NCBI GenBank assembly: GCA_007121055.1
Contig: SKMM01000240.1
Location: 1 to 11,351, forward strand
Origin: Paracoccaceae bacterium
GTDB taxonomy: Bacteria > Pseudomonadota > Alphaproteobacteria > Rhodobacterales > Rhodobacteraceae
DNA: 11,351 nt
Direction: 5' to 3'
In this document: in pieces, positions 1 to 6,191 of the stretch
How the letters are laid out: every line of letters begins with the position of its first letter
How positions within the stretch are numbered: the first letter of the stretch is position 1
Made by a program: the position numbers and the translations under genes
Notes under the pieces: model-generated
What the model was told of the DNA's origin: nothing
Database searches by the model: none
What the model saw: only the letters and a program-made list of their open reading frames with translations

Positions 1-1257
1 CGGCGGCGGGGGCGAATCGCTGCGCCCGGCCAGCAGCCCCGCCCGCCAGGCCAGCGCCGCGGCATCCCCTTCCAGCGCCAGGTCGGCCAGCCGGTCGGCC
101 ATCAAAATGGCAAGCACGACCTCCAGCTCGGCCTCGGCCATCCGCTCCCACGCGGTGATCAGCGCCGCGCCTGCGGCCGCGGCCGTTTCCGGGGACGCAC
201 CCGGGACCGCCGCCATCGCCAGCGCCGCATCGAGCCGCTGCACCGCCGCCGCGCGATCCCATACCCCGCCCGAGGCCGCGGGCGCGCGCTGTGTATACAG
301 CCCCAGCAGACGGTTGGGCGTCAGCACACCCGCCCGCGCCAACCGCTCGGCGGCCTCGATCTGCGCCCGCCAGGCCGCCGATGGGCCGAGATCGGCATGG
401 GCGAAGGCGAGCGGCAGCTGCGTGCTGGCCCAGCCTTCGCCCAGCGCGTCGGCGATCTGCCACATCAGGGGGGTGGGGCGCTGCACCAGCGGGAGCCCCG
501 CCGGGGCCTCGCCCGCCTCCGGGTCGAGGAACCGGGTGAGCAGGCGGCGCATGGCCAGCGACAGCGCCTCGCCCTCGGGGCCGGTCAGCATCGCCTCGGC
601 CGCGTCCCAGTCGCCCGCCCGGGCGGCGCAGTAGATCCGCGCGGCGACATTGGGCGCCAGCACTGGATCGGACCGCAGCGCCGCGCAGGGGGCCGCTGCG
701 TCGCCCGCCAGAAGCGAGAGGTCGAACCAGCGCTCGAACAGCGCGGGCGTCGCGGGCTCGGCGGCCTCGATCAGCGCCAGCGCCGGGTCGAGTGCGCCAA
801 AGGCGGTCAGCCGGTCCAGCCGCGCCTGGAACAGTGCGCCGCGGCCCTCGGCATCGCGCGGCGGGTCGAGTTCGGCCACCAGCAGCGACAGGATCAGCCC
901 CTGCAGCGCCGGCAGTGTGTCCGGCCCCAACTCCGACAGCGCCTCGGCCAGCCGCGTGGCCGGCGATATCCCCCACAGATCGCGCGGCAGCCCCGCCCGC
1001 GCGGCCGGCATCAGGCCCAGCGCATCGGTGGTGGGCCCGTCGAGCGGAGTCACCGAGATCGCCCCCGGTACCAGCGCGCCCGTCACGCCCTCGGGCGGGG
1101 CATGCAGGCCCGGCGCCGGCGTCACGGGCGCCCGTGACAGCCAGTCTATGGCCGACAGGGGCTCGCCCTCCGCCAGCGCCGGCCCTGCCAGAACTGCAGT
1201 GCAGATCACCGCCAACCGCCTGCGCCCGGTGCCGGAGCCCCGCGTCCTAGCGCCCAT
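1..1257 (-). CDS. Exported alpha-helical protein of unknown function (C-terminus beyond window)
   Basis: The frame is open for 419 codons from the ATG at 1257 to the left edge with no stop, so the C-terminus is outside the window. The N-terminus is a classical signal peptide: an Arg-rich stretch (GRRR near residue 12), a hydrophobic core (LAVICTAVLAGPALA) and an Ala-x-Ala site near residue 29 before EGEP. Export to the periplasm is therefore likely. The mature part is rich in Ala and Leu, looks mostly helical, and has scattered Trp and Pro. I see no catalytic motif. Two Cys lie around residues 191-206. The start overlaps the end of the 44-residue membrane protein gene by 11 bases, which suggests a coupled pair. 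It is transcribed divergently from aroK. I do not recognise the family; a TPR-like or other helical-repeat scaffold is possible but only a guess. That it is coding is well supported by the long open frame and the signal peptide. Confidence 0.85.
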   Translation of the reverse strand, partial: MGARTRGSGTGRRRLAVICTAVLAGPALAEGEPLSAIDWLSRAPVTPAPGLHAPPEGVTGALVPGAISVTPLDGPTTDALGLMPAARAGLPRDLWGISPATRLAEALSELGPDTLPALQGLILSLLVAELDPPRDAEGRGALFQARLDRLTAFGALDPALALIEAAEPATPALFERWFDLSLLAGDAAAPCAALRSDPVLAPNVAARIYCAARAGDWDAAEAMLTGPEGEALSLAMRRLLTRFLDPEAGEAPAGLPLVQRPTPLMWQIADALGEGWASTQLPLAFAHADLGPSAAWRAQIEAAERLARAGVLTPNRLLGLYTQRAPAASGGVWDRAAAVQRLDAALAMAAVPGASPETAAAAGAALITAWERMAEAELEVVLAILMADRLADLALEGDAAALAWRAGLLAGRSDSPPPP

Positions 1258-1381
1258 CCAGCACCACCGAGCGCCGCATCTCGGCGCGCTCGGGCGAGAG
1301 GTCGCCCAGGAACGCATAGCCCGCCAGCGCGATCGTCCCGAGAATCGCGAGGTAGATCAACCCCCTCAGCATCCGCCACAT
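1247..1381 (-). CDS. Small single-pass membrane protein, 44 aa
   Basis: The protein is MWRMLRG, a hydrophobic segment of about 18 residues (LIYLAILGTIALAGYAFLG), then a short charged tail (DLSPERAEMRR...DGR). This reads as one transmembrane helix with a positive N-terminus inside and a short tail outside. An AGGGAG-type ribosome site lies 7 bases before the ATG at 1381, which is why I take this start and not an in-frame ATG at 1453. The stop at 1247 lies inside the next gene, whose ATG is at 1257 (11-base overlap), so the two are probably translated together. Function is unknown. Diverging from aroK, it begins 161 bases from the aroK start. Small membrane proteins of this look occur beside aroK in related genomes as far as I recall, but I cannot verify that here. 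Confidence 0.75.
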   Translation of the reverse strand: MWRMLRGLIYLAILGTIALAGYAFLGDLSPERAEMRRSVVLDGR

Positions 1382-1542
1382 CCGTCTGCTCCCTCTGCCC
1401 CTGCGGTGTGTTGTCGGGCCCAGCCGACACTGACTCGCCCCTGCCGCAGCCACCCGCTCGCCACGGCACAGGGATTGTATATGGAAATCCGGGCCGGATC
1501 ACGCCATGGAGGGGGCGCATCGGCGGAGGGGCGCGCGCAATC
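1382..1542. promoter_or_regulatory. Divergent intergenic region between the small membrane protein gene and aroK
   Basis: These 161 bases must hold the promoters for both the aroK-aroB pair (plus) and the small membrane protein/exported protein pair (minus). The only AT-rich patch is around 1474-1482 (ATTGTATAT). It could supply a -10 element on either strand, but no good -35 lies 16-18 bases away on either side. The aroK ribosome site GGAGGGG is at 1525-1531. The promoter role is inferred from the divergent layout. Confidence 0.4.
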
Positions 1543-2088
1543 GTGAACGGACGGCTGAAACGCAGCGTGGCGCTGATCGGGATGATGGGCGCGGGCAAGA
1601 CCGCGGTTGGCGGGGCGCTGGCGCGGATGCTGCAGGTTCCTTTTCTCGATTCCGACGAGGCGATCGTGAAGGCCGCCAACATGAGTGTGGCCGAGATCTT
1701 TGCCCGCGACGGCGAGGCGTTCTTTCGCCGCAAGGAGTCGCAGGTGCTGGCGCGGTTGATGGCGGGGCCGCCCTGCATCATGTCCACCGGCGGCGGCGCG
1801 TTCCTGAGCGCCGAGAACCGGCGCACGATCTCCGAGCATGGCGTGTCGGTCTGGCTCAAGGCGGATCTGGAGCTTCTGTGGTCGCGGGTGCGCCACCGCA
1901 CGACGCGGCCGCTTCTGCGCACGGCCGATCCCAAGGGCACACTGGCCGCACTGCTGGCCGAGCGCGCGCCGGTCTATGCGCTGGCCGACGTGATCGTCCA
2001 GGCCGAGCCGGGCCTGTCGGTCGAGGCGATGGCCGGCCGTGTGGCGGCGGCGCTGCGCAGCCGGCCGGAGTTGTGGAAGGAGCGATGA
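1543..2088 (+). CDS. aroK: Shikimate kinase
   Basis: Phosphorylates shikimate to shikimate 3-phosphate with ATP in the cytoplasm (aromatic amino acid pathway). The 181-residue product has every expected element: Walker A GMMGAGKT (residues 13-20), the substrate-binding DSD (36-38), the Arg in FFRRKE (around 62), GGGAF (83-87), and TTRPLL in the lid (Arg122). Length fits the family. I take the GTG at 1543 as start because no in-frame ATG lies between the upstream end of the frame and the Walker A, and GGAGGGG sits at 1525-1531. The spacing of 11 bases is long, so initiation may be weak. The stop TGA at 2086-2088 overlaps the tandem ATGATG of aroB, making a coupled two-gene unit. It diverges from the small membrane protein gene. 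Identity is secure; the exact start less so. Confidence 0.96.
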   Translation: MNGRLKRSVALIGMMGAGKTAVGGALARMLQVPFLDSDEAIVKAANMSVAEIFARDGEAFFRRKESQVLARLMAGPPCIMSTGGGAFLSAENRRTISEHGVSVWLKADLELLWSRVRHRTTRPLLRTADPKGTLAALLAERAPVYALADVIVQAEPGLSVEAMAGRVAAALRSRPELWKER

Positions 2089-3206
2089 TGGCGGTCGAAA
2101 CCGTGCGCGTGGCGCTGGGCGTCCGCAGCTATGACGTGCGCATCGGGCCGGGGCTGCTGGCCCGCGCCGGCGCCGAGATCGCGCCGCTGCTGGCACGGCC
2201 GCGGGTGGCGGTGCTGACCGACGAGACGGTGGCGGGGCTGCATCTGGAGGGCCTCAGCGCGGGTCTGGAGGCGGCGGGGATCGCGGTGTCGGCGCTGGCG
2301 CTGCCGGCGGGCGAGGCGACCAAGTCCTGGCCGCATCTGGAACGCGCGGTGGAGTGGCTTCTGACCGAGAAGGTCGAGCGGCGTGATCCGGTGGTGGCGC
2401 TGGGCGGGGGCGTGATCGGCGACCTCGCGGGGTTTGCCGCGGCCATCCTGCGGCGCGGTGTGGGCTTCATCCAGATCCCGACGACCCTGCTCGCACAGGT
2501 GGACAGTTCGGTCGGCGGCAAGACCGGGATCAACACCGCGCAGGGGAAGAACCTGGTGGGCGCCTTCCACCAGCCGCGGCTGGTGCTGTGCGACACCGCG
2601 GTGCTGGACACCTTGCCCGCGCGGGATTTTCGCGCGGGTTATGGAGAGGTTGTGAAGTACGGGCTCCTGGGCGATGCGGGGTTCTTCGACTGGCTGGAGG
2701 GCCACGGCCCGCGGCTGGCGGACGACGAAGCGCTGCGCCGGGCATCCGTGCGCCGGTCGGTGGAGATGAAGGCCGAGATCGTCGCGCGCGACGAGACCGA
2801 GACGGGGGACCGGGCGCTCCTGAACCTCGGCCACACCTTCTGCCATGCGCTGGAGGCCGCCACCGGCTATGGCGACCGGCTGCTGCATGGCGAAGGCGTG
2901 GCGGTGGGCTGCACGCTGGCGTTCGAGTTGTCGGCGCGGATGGGGCTGTGTGCGCAGGAAGAGCCGTCGCGGGTGCGGGCGCATCTGCGGGCGATGGGGA
3001 TGATGGCCGATCTGTCCGACGTGCCGGGCGATCTGCCCGATGCCGACGGGCTGCTGGCGCTGATGGCGCAGGACAAGAAGGTGCGGGACGGAAGGCTCCG
3101 CTTCGTGCTGGCGCGCGGCATCGGCGATGCCTTCTTGGCCGAGGACGTGCCGCCCGACACGGTCCGTGCGCTTCTGAAGGATGCGCTGGCCCGGCGCGCC
3201 GTCTGA
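2088..3206 (+). CDS. aroB: 3-Dehydroquinate synthase
   Basis: Converts DAHP to 3-dehydroquinate, the second step of the shikimate pathway, using NAD and a divalent metal. In the 372-residue product I see the nucleotide-binding GGGVIGDLAGF (106-116), the signature PTTLLAQVDSSVGGKTGIN (131-149), KNLVGAFHQP, and the metal ligands Glu187 (GYGEVVKYG), His249 (LGHTFCHALE) and His267 (HGEG). Length matches bacterial AroB. Two tandem ATGs (2085 and 2088) are possible. AGGAG at 2078-2082 is 2 bases from the first and 5 from the second, so I chose 2088. Either way the start overlaps the aroK stop, so aroK and aroB are translated together even though they encode non-consecutive steps, a common arrangement in proteobacteria. 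A nested GC hairpin 52 bases after the stop could end the transcript. Confidence 0.98.
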   Translation: MAVETVRVALGVRSYDVRIGPGLLARAGAEIAPLLARPRVAVLTDETVAGLHLEGLSAGLEAAGIAVSALALPAGEATKSWPHLERAVEWLLTEKVERRDPVVALGGGVIGDLAGFAAAILRRGVGFIQIPTTLLAQVDSSVGGKTGINTAQGKNLVGAFHQPRLVLCDTAVLDTLPARDFRAGYGEVVKYGLLGDAGFFDWLEGHGPRLADDEALRRASVRRSVEMKAEIVARDETETGDRALLNLGHTFCHALEAATGYGDRLLHGEGVAVGCTLAFELSARMGLCAQEEPSRVRAHLRAMGMMADLSDVPGDLPDADGLLALMAQDKKVRDGRLRFVLARGIGDAFLAEDVPPDTVRALLKDALARRAV

Positions 3207-3258
3207 GAGCCGGCCAAACATGGGTGCGCCGCCGTTGTGCCCGACGGACCTGCGTAAG

Positions 3259-3317
3259 GGGAGCCGCCTCGGGGGGCATCGAGCCCCCGCTCGGCGGCGG
3301 ACCCGGCGGCGGCTCCC
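3259..3317. terminator. Nested GC-rich hairpin downstream of aroB
   Basis: Outer arms GGGAGCCGCC (3259-3268) and GGCGGCTCCC (3308-3317) pair perfectly over 10 bp. Inside them GGGGGC (3272-3277) and GCCCCC (3283-3288) form a second stem with a 5-base loop. There is no U-tract on either strand, so it is not a textbook intrinsic terminator. Its place, 52 bases after the aroB stop and between convergent genes, makes a bidirectional stop or 3'-end stabiliser the likely role. Confidence 0.55.
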
Positions 3318-3334
3318 ACCCACCCACCAACCCC
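3315..3334 (-). other. Canonical G-quadruplex motif (minus strand)
   Basis: On the minus strand there are four G runs: GGGG (3334-3331), GGG (3325-3323), GGG (3321-3319) and GGG (3317-3315). The loops are 5, 1 and 1 bases. This fits the usual G3+N1-7 rule, and single-base loops favour a stable parallel fold. It would form in RNA reading past the end of the mscS-family gene, or in the non-template strand of that transcription. Its last G run is part of the neighbouring hairpin arm, so the two structures exclude each other there. Confidence 0.6.
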
Positions 3335-3494
3335 GCCGTCGCCGGGCCCGGGCGCGGTGTCGCGGGCGTCTGCGGGCGCGGGACCGAGCCGCCCGTGGCA
3401 AAGTAGGCTTCCGGAGGAAGGGCTGATCCGCCACCGGGGGGCGCGGCCGCCGGGCGTTTCGGCGCAGGCCGGGTGGAGCGGAGATCCTCCCGGT

Positions 3495-3526
3495 CGAAGC
3501 GCCCCGGTCCCGCCGGGTCGGCTTCG
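3495..3526. terminator. Nested hairpin, possible 3'-end structure of the mscS-family gene
   Basis: CGAAGC (3495-3500) pairs with GCTTCG (3521-3526). Inside, CCCGG (3503-3507) pairs with CCGGG (3513-3517) around a 5-base loop. It lies about 140 bases past the minus-strand stop at 3665. There is no U-run; the role as terminator is inferred from position. Confidence 0.35.
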
Positions 3527-3664
3527 CGCCTGGCCCGCCCCCTGCGCAAGGATTGACAATGGCGGACCTGGCGAGGGATCGGTCCGGCCGGAGGCTGAGG
3601 CCAAACGCCGGGGCCGTCGCCACGCTCGGGCGCAGGACGGCCCGTGGCCATGGTGTCGCCCGCC

Positions 3665-5911
3665 TCAGGTCCTTGGTGTCTCGCCCCTTGGTCCGCCTTC
3701 CCCGGGCGGGTCGCCCGAGGGCGGGGCGATCGCCGGGGGGGTGGTCGTGGCAGGGCCGGCGAGTTTGGCCAGCCGTTCGGTTTCGCCACTGCCCATGTAG
3801 AGGGTGAGATGGGGGAAGGGGATCTCGACCCCTGCCTCGTCGAACACCTGCTTGACGATCTCGGTGTAGGCGCGCCCGATGCCCCATTGCATGCCCGGCC
3901 GGGTCTTGATGCGACCGCGGACCACCACCGCGGAATCCGCCAGTTCCACCACGCCGTGCATCTCGAACGGGCCCACCACGTCTGTGCCGTGCTCGCTCGC
4001 CACCAGGCGGTCGAAGGCGTCCTGCATCAGGGCCTTCACCCGTGTGGTGTCCTCGCGGTAGGCCACGCCGATGTCGGCCACATGATAGCCGAAGCCGCGC
4101 ATGAAGTTCGACACCTGGTCGACCGAGCCGAAGGGGATGACGTGGTAGGTCCCCGAGAGATCGCGCAGCCCCACCGAGCGGATGGTCAGCCGCTCCACCA
4201 CGCCGGTGGTGCCGCCCACGGTGACCACGTCGCCTTCGTTCATGGCGTTCTCGATCTGGATGAAGACGCCGTTGATGACGTCGGCCACCAGCTTCTGCCC
4301 GCCGAAGGCCACGGCCAGGCCGATCACGCCCGCCCCGGCCAGCAGCGGCGCGATGTTCATGCCCAGCTGCGCCAGCGTCAGCATGGTGGCGATCACCACC
4401 AGAACCACGACGAAGGCGTTGCGCAACAGTGACAGCAGCGTGCGCTCCCGGGCGCTGGCCGGACGGCCGTTCACCGGGTTGAGCCGATACTCGATGAAGG
4501 AGGACACCGCCAGCCACAGCCCCAGCGCCACCAGCACCACCAGAAGCGCCGAGATCAGCCGGGAGACGAGGTCGCTGCCCGCCTCGGAGGCAAGCCAGCC
4601 TAGGAAATCCAGCAGCTGCCAGGCCTGCGCGATCGCCACCAGCACCAGCCCGCCCACGATCAGCCGCACCACCTGCAGCATGCCCGGCACGAAGGCGTTG
4701 AGCCGCGCCTCCAGCAGCGGCAGCGTGCGCCGCACGTCCTCGGGCAGCCGCAGCCCGGCCGCGATTGCGCGCGTGATCAGAACCACGGCCACCACCCCCG
4801 CCACCACCGCGAGCACCGACTGCAGCGTGGCGCGCAGCATGAAGGGCAGCGCATCGGCCGGGCTGGCCTGCCAAACCACGAACAGCGCCAGCAGCCACAG
4901 CATCGCGAGGAGGTGCCACACGAGGCCGAGCCCGGCCAGGAGCCGGCCCAGAATGTCCTCGGGCAGGCGGCGGCTGCGGGCCTGCAGCGCCAGCCGCACC
5001 GGCGCGCGGTTCTGCAGCACGATCAGCACAGCGGTCAGCAGCGCGGTCACCGCAATCAGGACCATCAAGCTGCGCCCCACCACGGGCGACACGGCCACGT
5101 TCACCAGCGGCACAAGCAGCAGGATACCATAGCCCAGCAGGCTGACGAGGCGCGAGCTCCAGAAGTACCAGTAGGCTGCGGTCTCGTCGGCCATGGGCGC
5201 AAACCGCAGCGGGCCATGGCGCGGGACCAGCACCAGCCGCAACACGACCTTGGTCATCTCGATGAGCAGAAAGGCGTTGAGGAACAGCGTCTGGCGGATG
5301 TCCATGGTTCCGGGCTCGCCGGTGGTCAATGCCACCGCATAGCCGCCCGCCCAGGCCAGAAGGATCACCAGCGCATCCGTCACTCCATAGGCCACCAGGC
5401 GCCCGCCCCGGATCAGCCAGCTGCCGCCATCCCCGCGCCGGGCGAGGTAGCCGAAGAACCGGTCGCTGGGGATGCGCAGCAGGAAGAACAGCCCCAGCGC
5501 CACGGCCGCCACCAGCAGGATCGACCAGAGCGCCGCCTCCAGTTCCCCCCAGTCCACGGCCTGCGCACCGGTGAGCACGCCCAGCACGTCGCTGGCCGAG
5601 TCCGTCAGCGCCCCGGCGAAGGTGGCGGCCTGCTCGCCGATGTCGCGGGTGTATTCCGCGATCTCGCGCACCAGCGGGATTGGCGCCTCGGGCTCCGGCT
5701 CGGCCGCGCCCGCCTCCCCGGCGTGGGCGAGGAGTTGGTCGATCAGCGCCGTGCGGGCGGCCTCGTCCTGCAGAAGCTCGGCCAGGGTCCGGGCCGCCTC
5801 GCGCTCGCCCGGGCCGGCGGCGGGCGCGGGCGTTTCCTGCGCCTGTGCTGGGCCCAGCGGGGCCAGTATAAGGGCGACCAGCATGGCCAGGAGGCGGGCG
5901 ATGGGGAACAT
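3665..5911 (-). CDS. Large MscS-family mechanosensitive channel (YbiO-like)
   Basis: A 748-residue inner-membrane protein, expected to open under membrane tension and release solutes on hypo-osmotic shock. It starts with a signal peptide ending PAQA (about residue 24). A periplasmic, Ala/Glu-rich helical region follows (about 25-120), then roughly eleven hydrophobic segments. The last one is the pore helix with the MscS-type Gly/Ala pattern PLLAGAGVIGLAVAFGGQ. After it comes the MscS beta domain (NEGDVVTVGG, VIPFGSV) and the alpha/beta domain ending IPFPHLTLYMG. Size and layout resemble E. coli YbiO (about 740 residues). The C-terminal tail of about 35 residues is Pro/Gly/Thr-rich and probably disordered. 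ATG codons at 5917 and 5911 are both possible; AAAGG abuts the first but is 6 bases from the second, so I chose 5911. It has a candidate promoter of its own and stands apart from yacG. Confidence 0.95.
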   Translation of the reverse strand: MFPIARLLAMLVALILAPLGPAQAQETPAPAAGPGEREAARTLAELLQDEAARTALIDQLLAHAGEAGAAEPEPEAPIPLVREIAEYTRDIGEQAATFAGALTDSASDVLGVLTGAQAVDWGELEAALWSILLVAAVALGLFFLLRIPSDRFFGYLARRGDGGSWLIRGGRLVAYGVTDALVILLAWAGGYAVALTTGEPGTMDIRQTLFLNAFLLIEMTKVVLRLVLVPRHGPLRFAPMADETAAYWYFWSSRLVSLLGYGILLLVPLVNVAVSPVVGRSLMVLIAVTALLTAVLIVLQNRAPVRLALQARSRRLPEDILGRLLAGLGLVWHLLAMLWLLALFVVWQASPADALPFMLRATLQSVLAVVAGVVAVVLITRAIAAGLRLPEDVRRTLPLLEARLNAFVPGMLQVVRLIVGGLVLVAIAQAWQLLDFLGWLASEAGSDLVSRLISALLVVLVALGLWLAVSSFIEYRLNPVNGRPASARERTLLSLLRNAFVVVLVVIATMLTLAQLGMNIAPLLAGAGVIGLAVAFGGQKLVADVINGVFIQIENAMNEGDVVTVGGTTGVVERLTIRSVGLRDLSGTYHVIPFGSVDQVSNFMRGFGYHVADIGVAYREDTTRVKALMQDAFDRLVASEHGTDVVGPFEMHGVVELADSAVVVRGRIKTRPGMQWGIGRAYTEIVKQVFDEAGVEIPFPHLTLYMGSGETERLAKLAGPATTTPPAIAPPSGDPPGEGGPRGETPRT

Positions 5912-5937
5912 CTGCATCCTTTCGCAAGCTTCCGGAG

Positions 5938-5965
5938 ACTATAGTGGCGTCTCGGCGGGTGAAAA
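5938..5965 (-). promoter_or_regulatory. Candidate sigma-70 promoter of the mscS-family gene
   Basis: On the minus strand TTTTCA (5965-5960) and TATAGT (5943-5938) are separated by 16 bases. The -10 matches TATAAT at 5 of 6 positions and the -35 matches TTGACA at 4 of 6. A start about 7 bases past the -10 would give a leader of roughly 20 bases before the AAAGG and ATG at 5911. The -35 lies in the loop of the hairpin that follows yacG. Confidence 0.5.
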
Positions 5966-5971
5966 CCCGCC
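5954..5971. terminator. Hairpin downstream of yacG
   Basis: GGCGGGT (5954-5960) and ACCCGCC (5965-5971) form a perfect 7-bp stem with a 4-base loop (GAAA on plus, TTTC on minus). It lies about 60 bases past the yacG stop and just before the mscS-family gene, where the maf-rng-yacG transcript could end. No U-run follows. A weaker stem, GAGAC (5935-5939) with GTCTC (5949-5953), lies next to it and spans the -10 element. Confidence 0.45.
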
Positions 5972-6032
5972 CGGCCGGATGGGCGCCATGGGGCAGGCCG
6001 CACCGGCCGCAGGGAGAGGCTTCGCGCGGCGG

Positions 6033-6191
6033 TCAGCGCCGCGGCGGAGGGTCGTCGCCGTCGCCGATGGGCTCGGCCGGGATGGCATAGCGCCCGCCCA
6101 GCCAGCGTGCGAGGTCGACATCGGCGCAGCGGCGCGAACAGAAGGGGCGATAGCGCGGCTCGGTGGGGCGCTGGCAGACCGGGCAGCTCAT
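6033..6191 (-). CDS. yacG: DNA gyrase inhibitor YacG (zinc-binding, DUF329)
   Basis: A 52-residue protein with the YacG Cys4 zinc site: CPVC (Cys3, Cys6) and FCSRRC (Cys18, Cys22). The family's DLxxW core follows (DLARWLGG, then YAIP) and a short acidic/proline C-terminus (DGDDPPPRR). E. coli YacG (65 residues) binds GyrB and blocks DNA binding by gyrase. The ATG at 6191 overlaps the rng stop (ATGA), and GGAG lies 9 bases before it, so it should be translated together with rng. It is the last gene of the infA-maf-rng-yacG string. Slightly shorter than the E. coli protein but with all four Cys. The family is secure; gyrase inhibition in this organism is assumed from the family. Confidence 0.95.
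   Translation of the reverse strand: MSCPVCQRPTEPRYRPFCSRRCADVDLARWLGGRYAIPAEPIGDGDDPPPRR

Larger units (their letters stand above)
3207..3664. other. Gene-free convergent gap between aroB and the mscS-family gene
   Basis: These 458 bases lie between two convergent stop codons. Reading frames are open here on several strands only because stops are rare at this GC content. Their translations are Pro/Arg/Gly-rich with no domain and no convincing ribosome site, so I call no gene. The gap holds a nested hairpin (3259-3317), a G-quadruplex motif (3315-3334, minus strand) and a second nested hairpin (3495-3526). A TTGACA sequence at 3554-3559 has no -10 partner at the right distance. Confidence 0.6.

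Noticed and set aside
1471..1484. TATA-like patch as the aroK -10 element
   Set aside because: No acceptable -35 lies 16-18 bases upstream on either strand, so I do not call a specific promoter.
107..1546. Several long plus-strand open frames opposite the exported protein gene
   Set aside because: Low-complexity Ser/Ala/Arg translations with no motif, whereas the minus strand gives a continuous protein with a signal peptide.
3553..3560. TTGACA as a -35 box in the convergent gap
   Set aside because: No -10-like sequence at the right distance and no gene to drive.
3181..3807. Small plus-strand open frames in the aroB-mscS gap
   Set aside because: Arg/Pro-rich, no ribosome site, no family resemblance, and one runs into the antisense of the mscS gene.
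1974..5927. A minus-strand frame open for about 1300 codons across aroB and into the mscS region
   Set aside because: It is antisense to aroB and out of frame with the channel gene; composition is Arg/Gly/Pro-rich without any domain. A by-product of very high GC.
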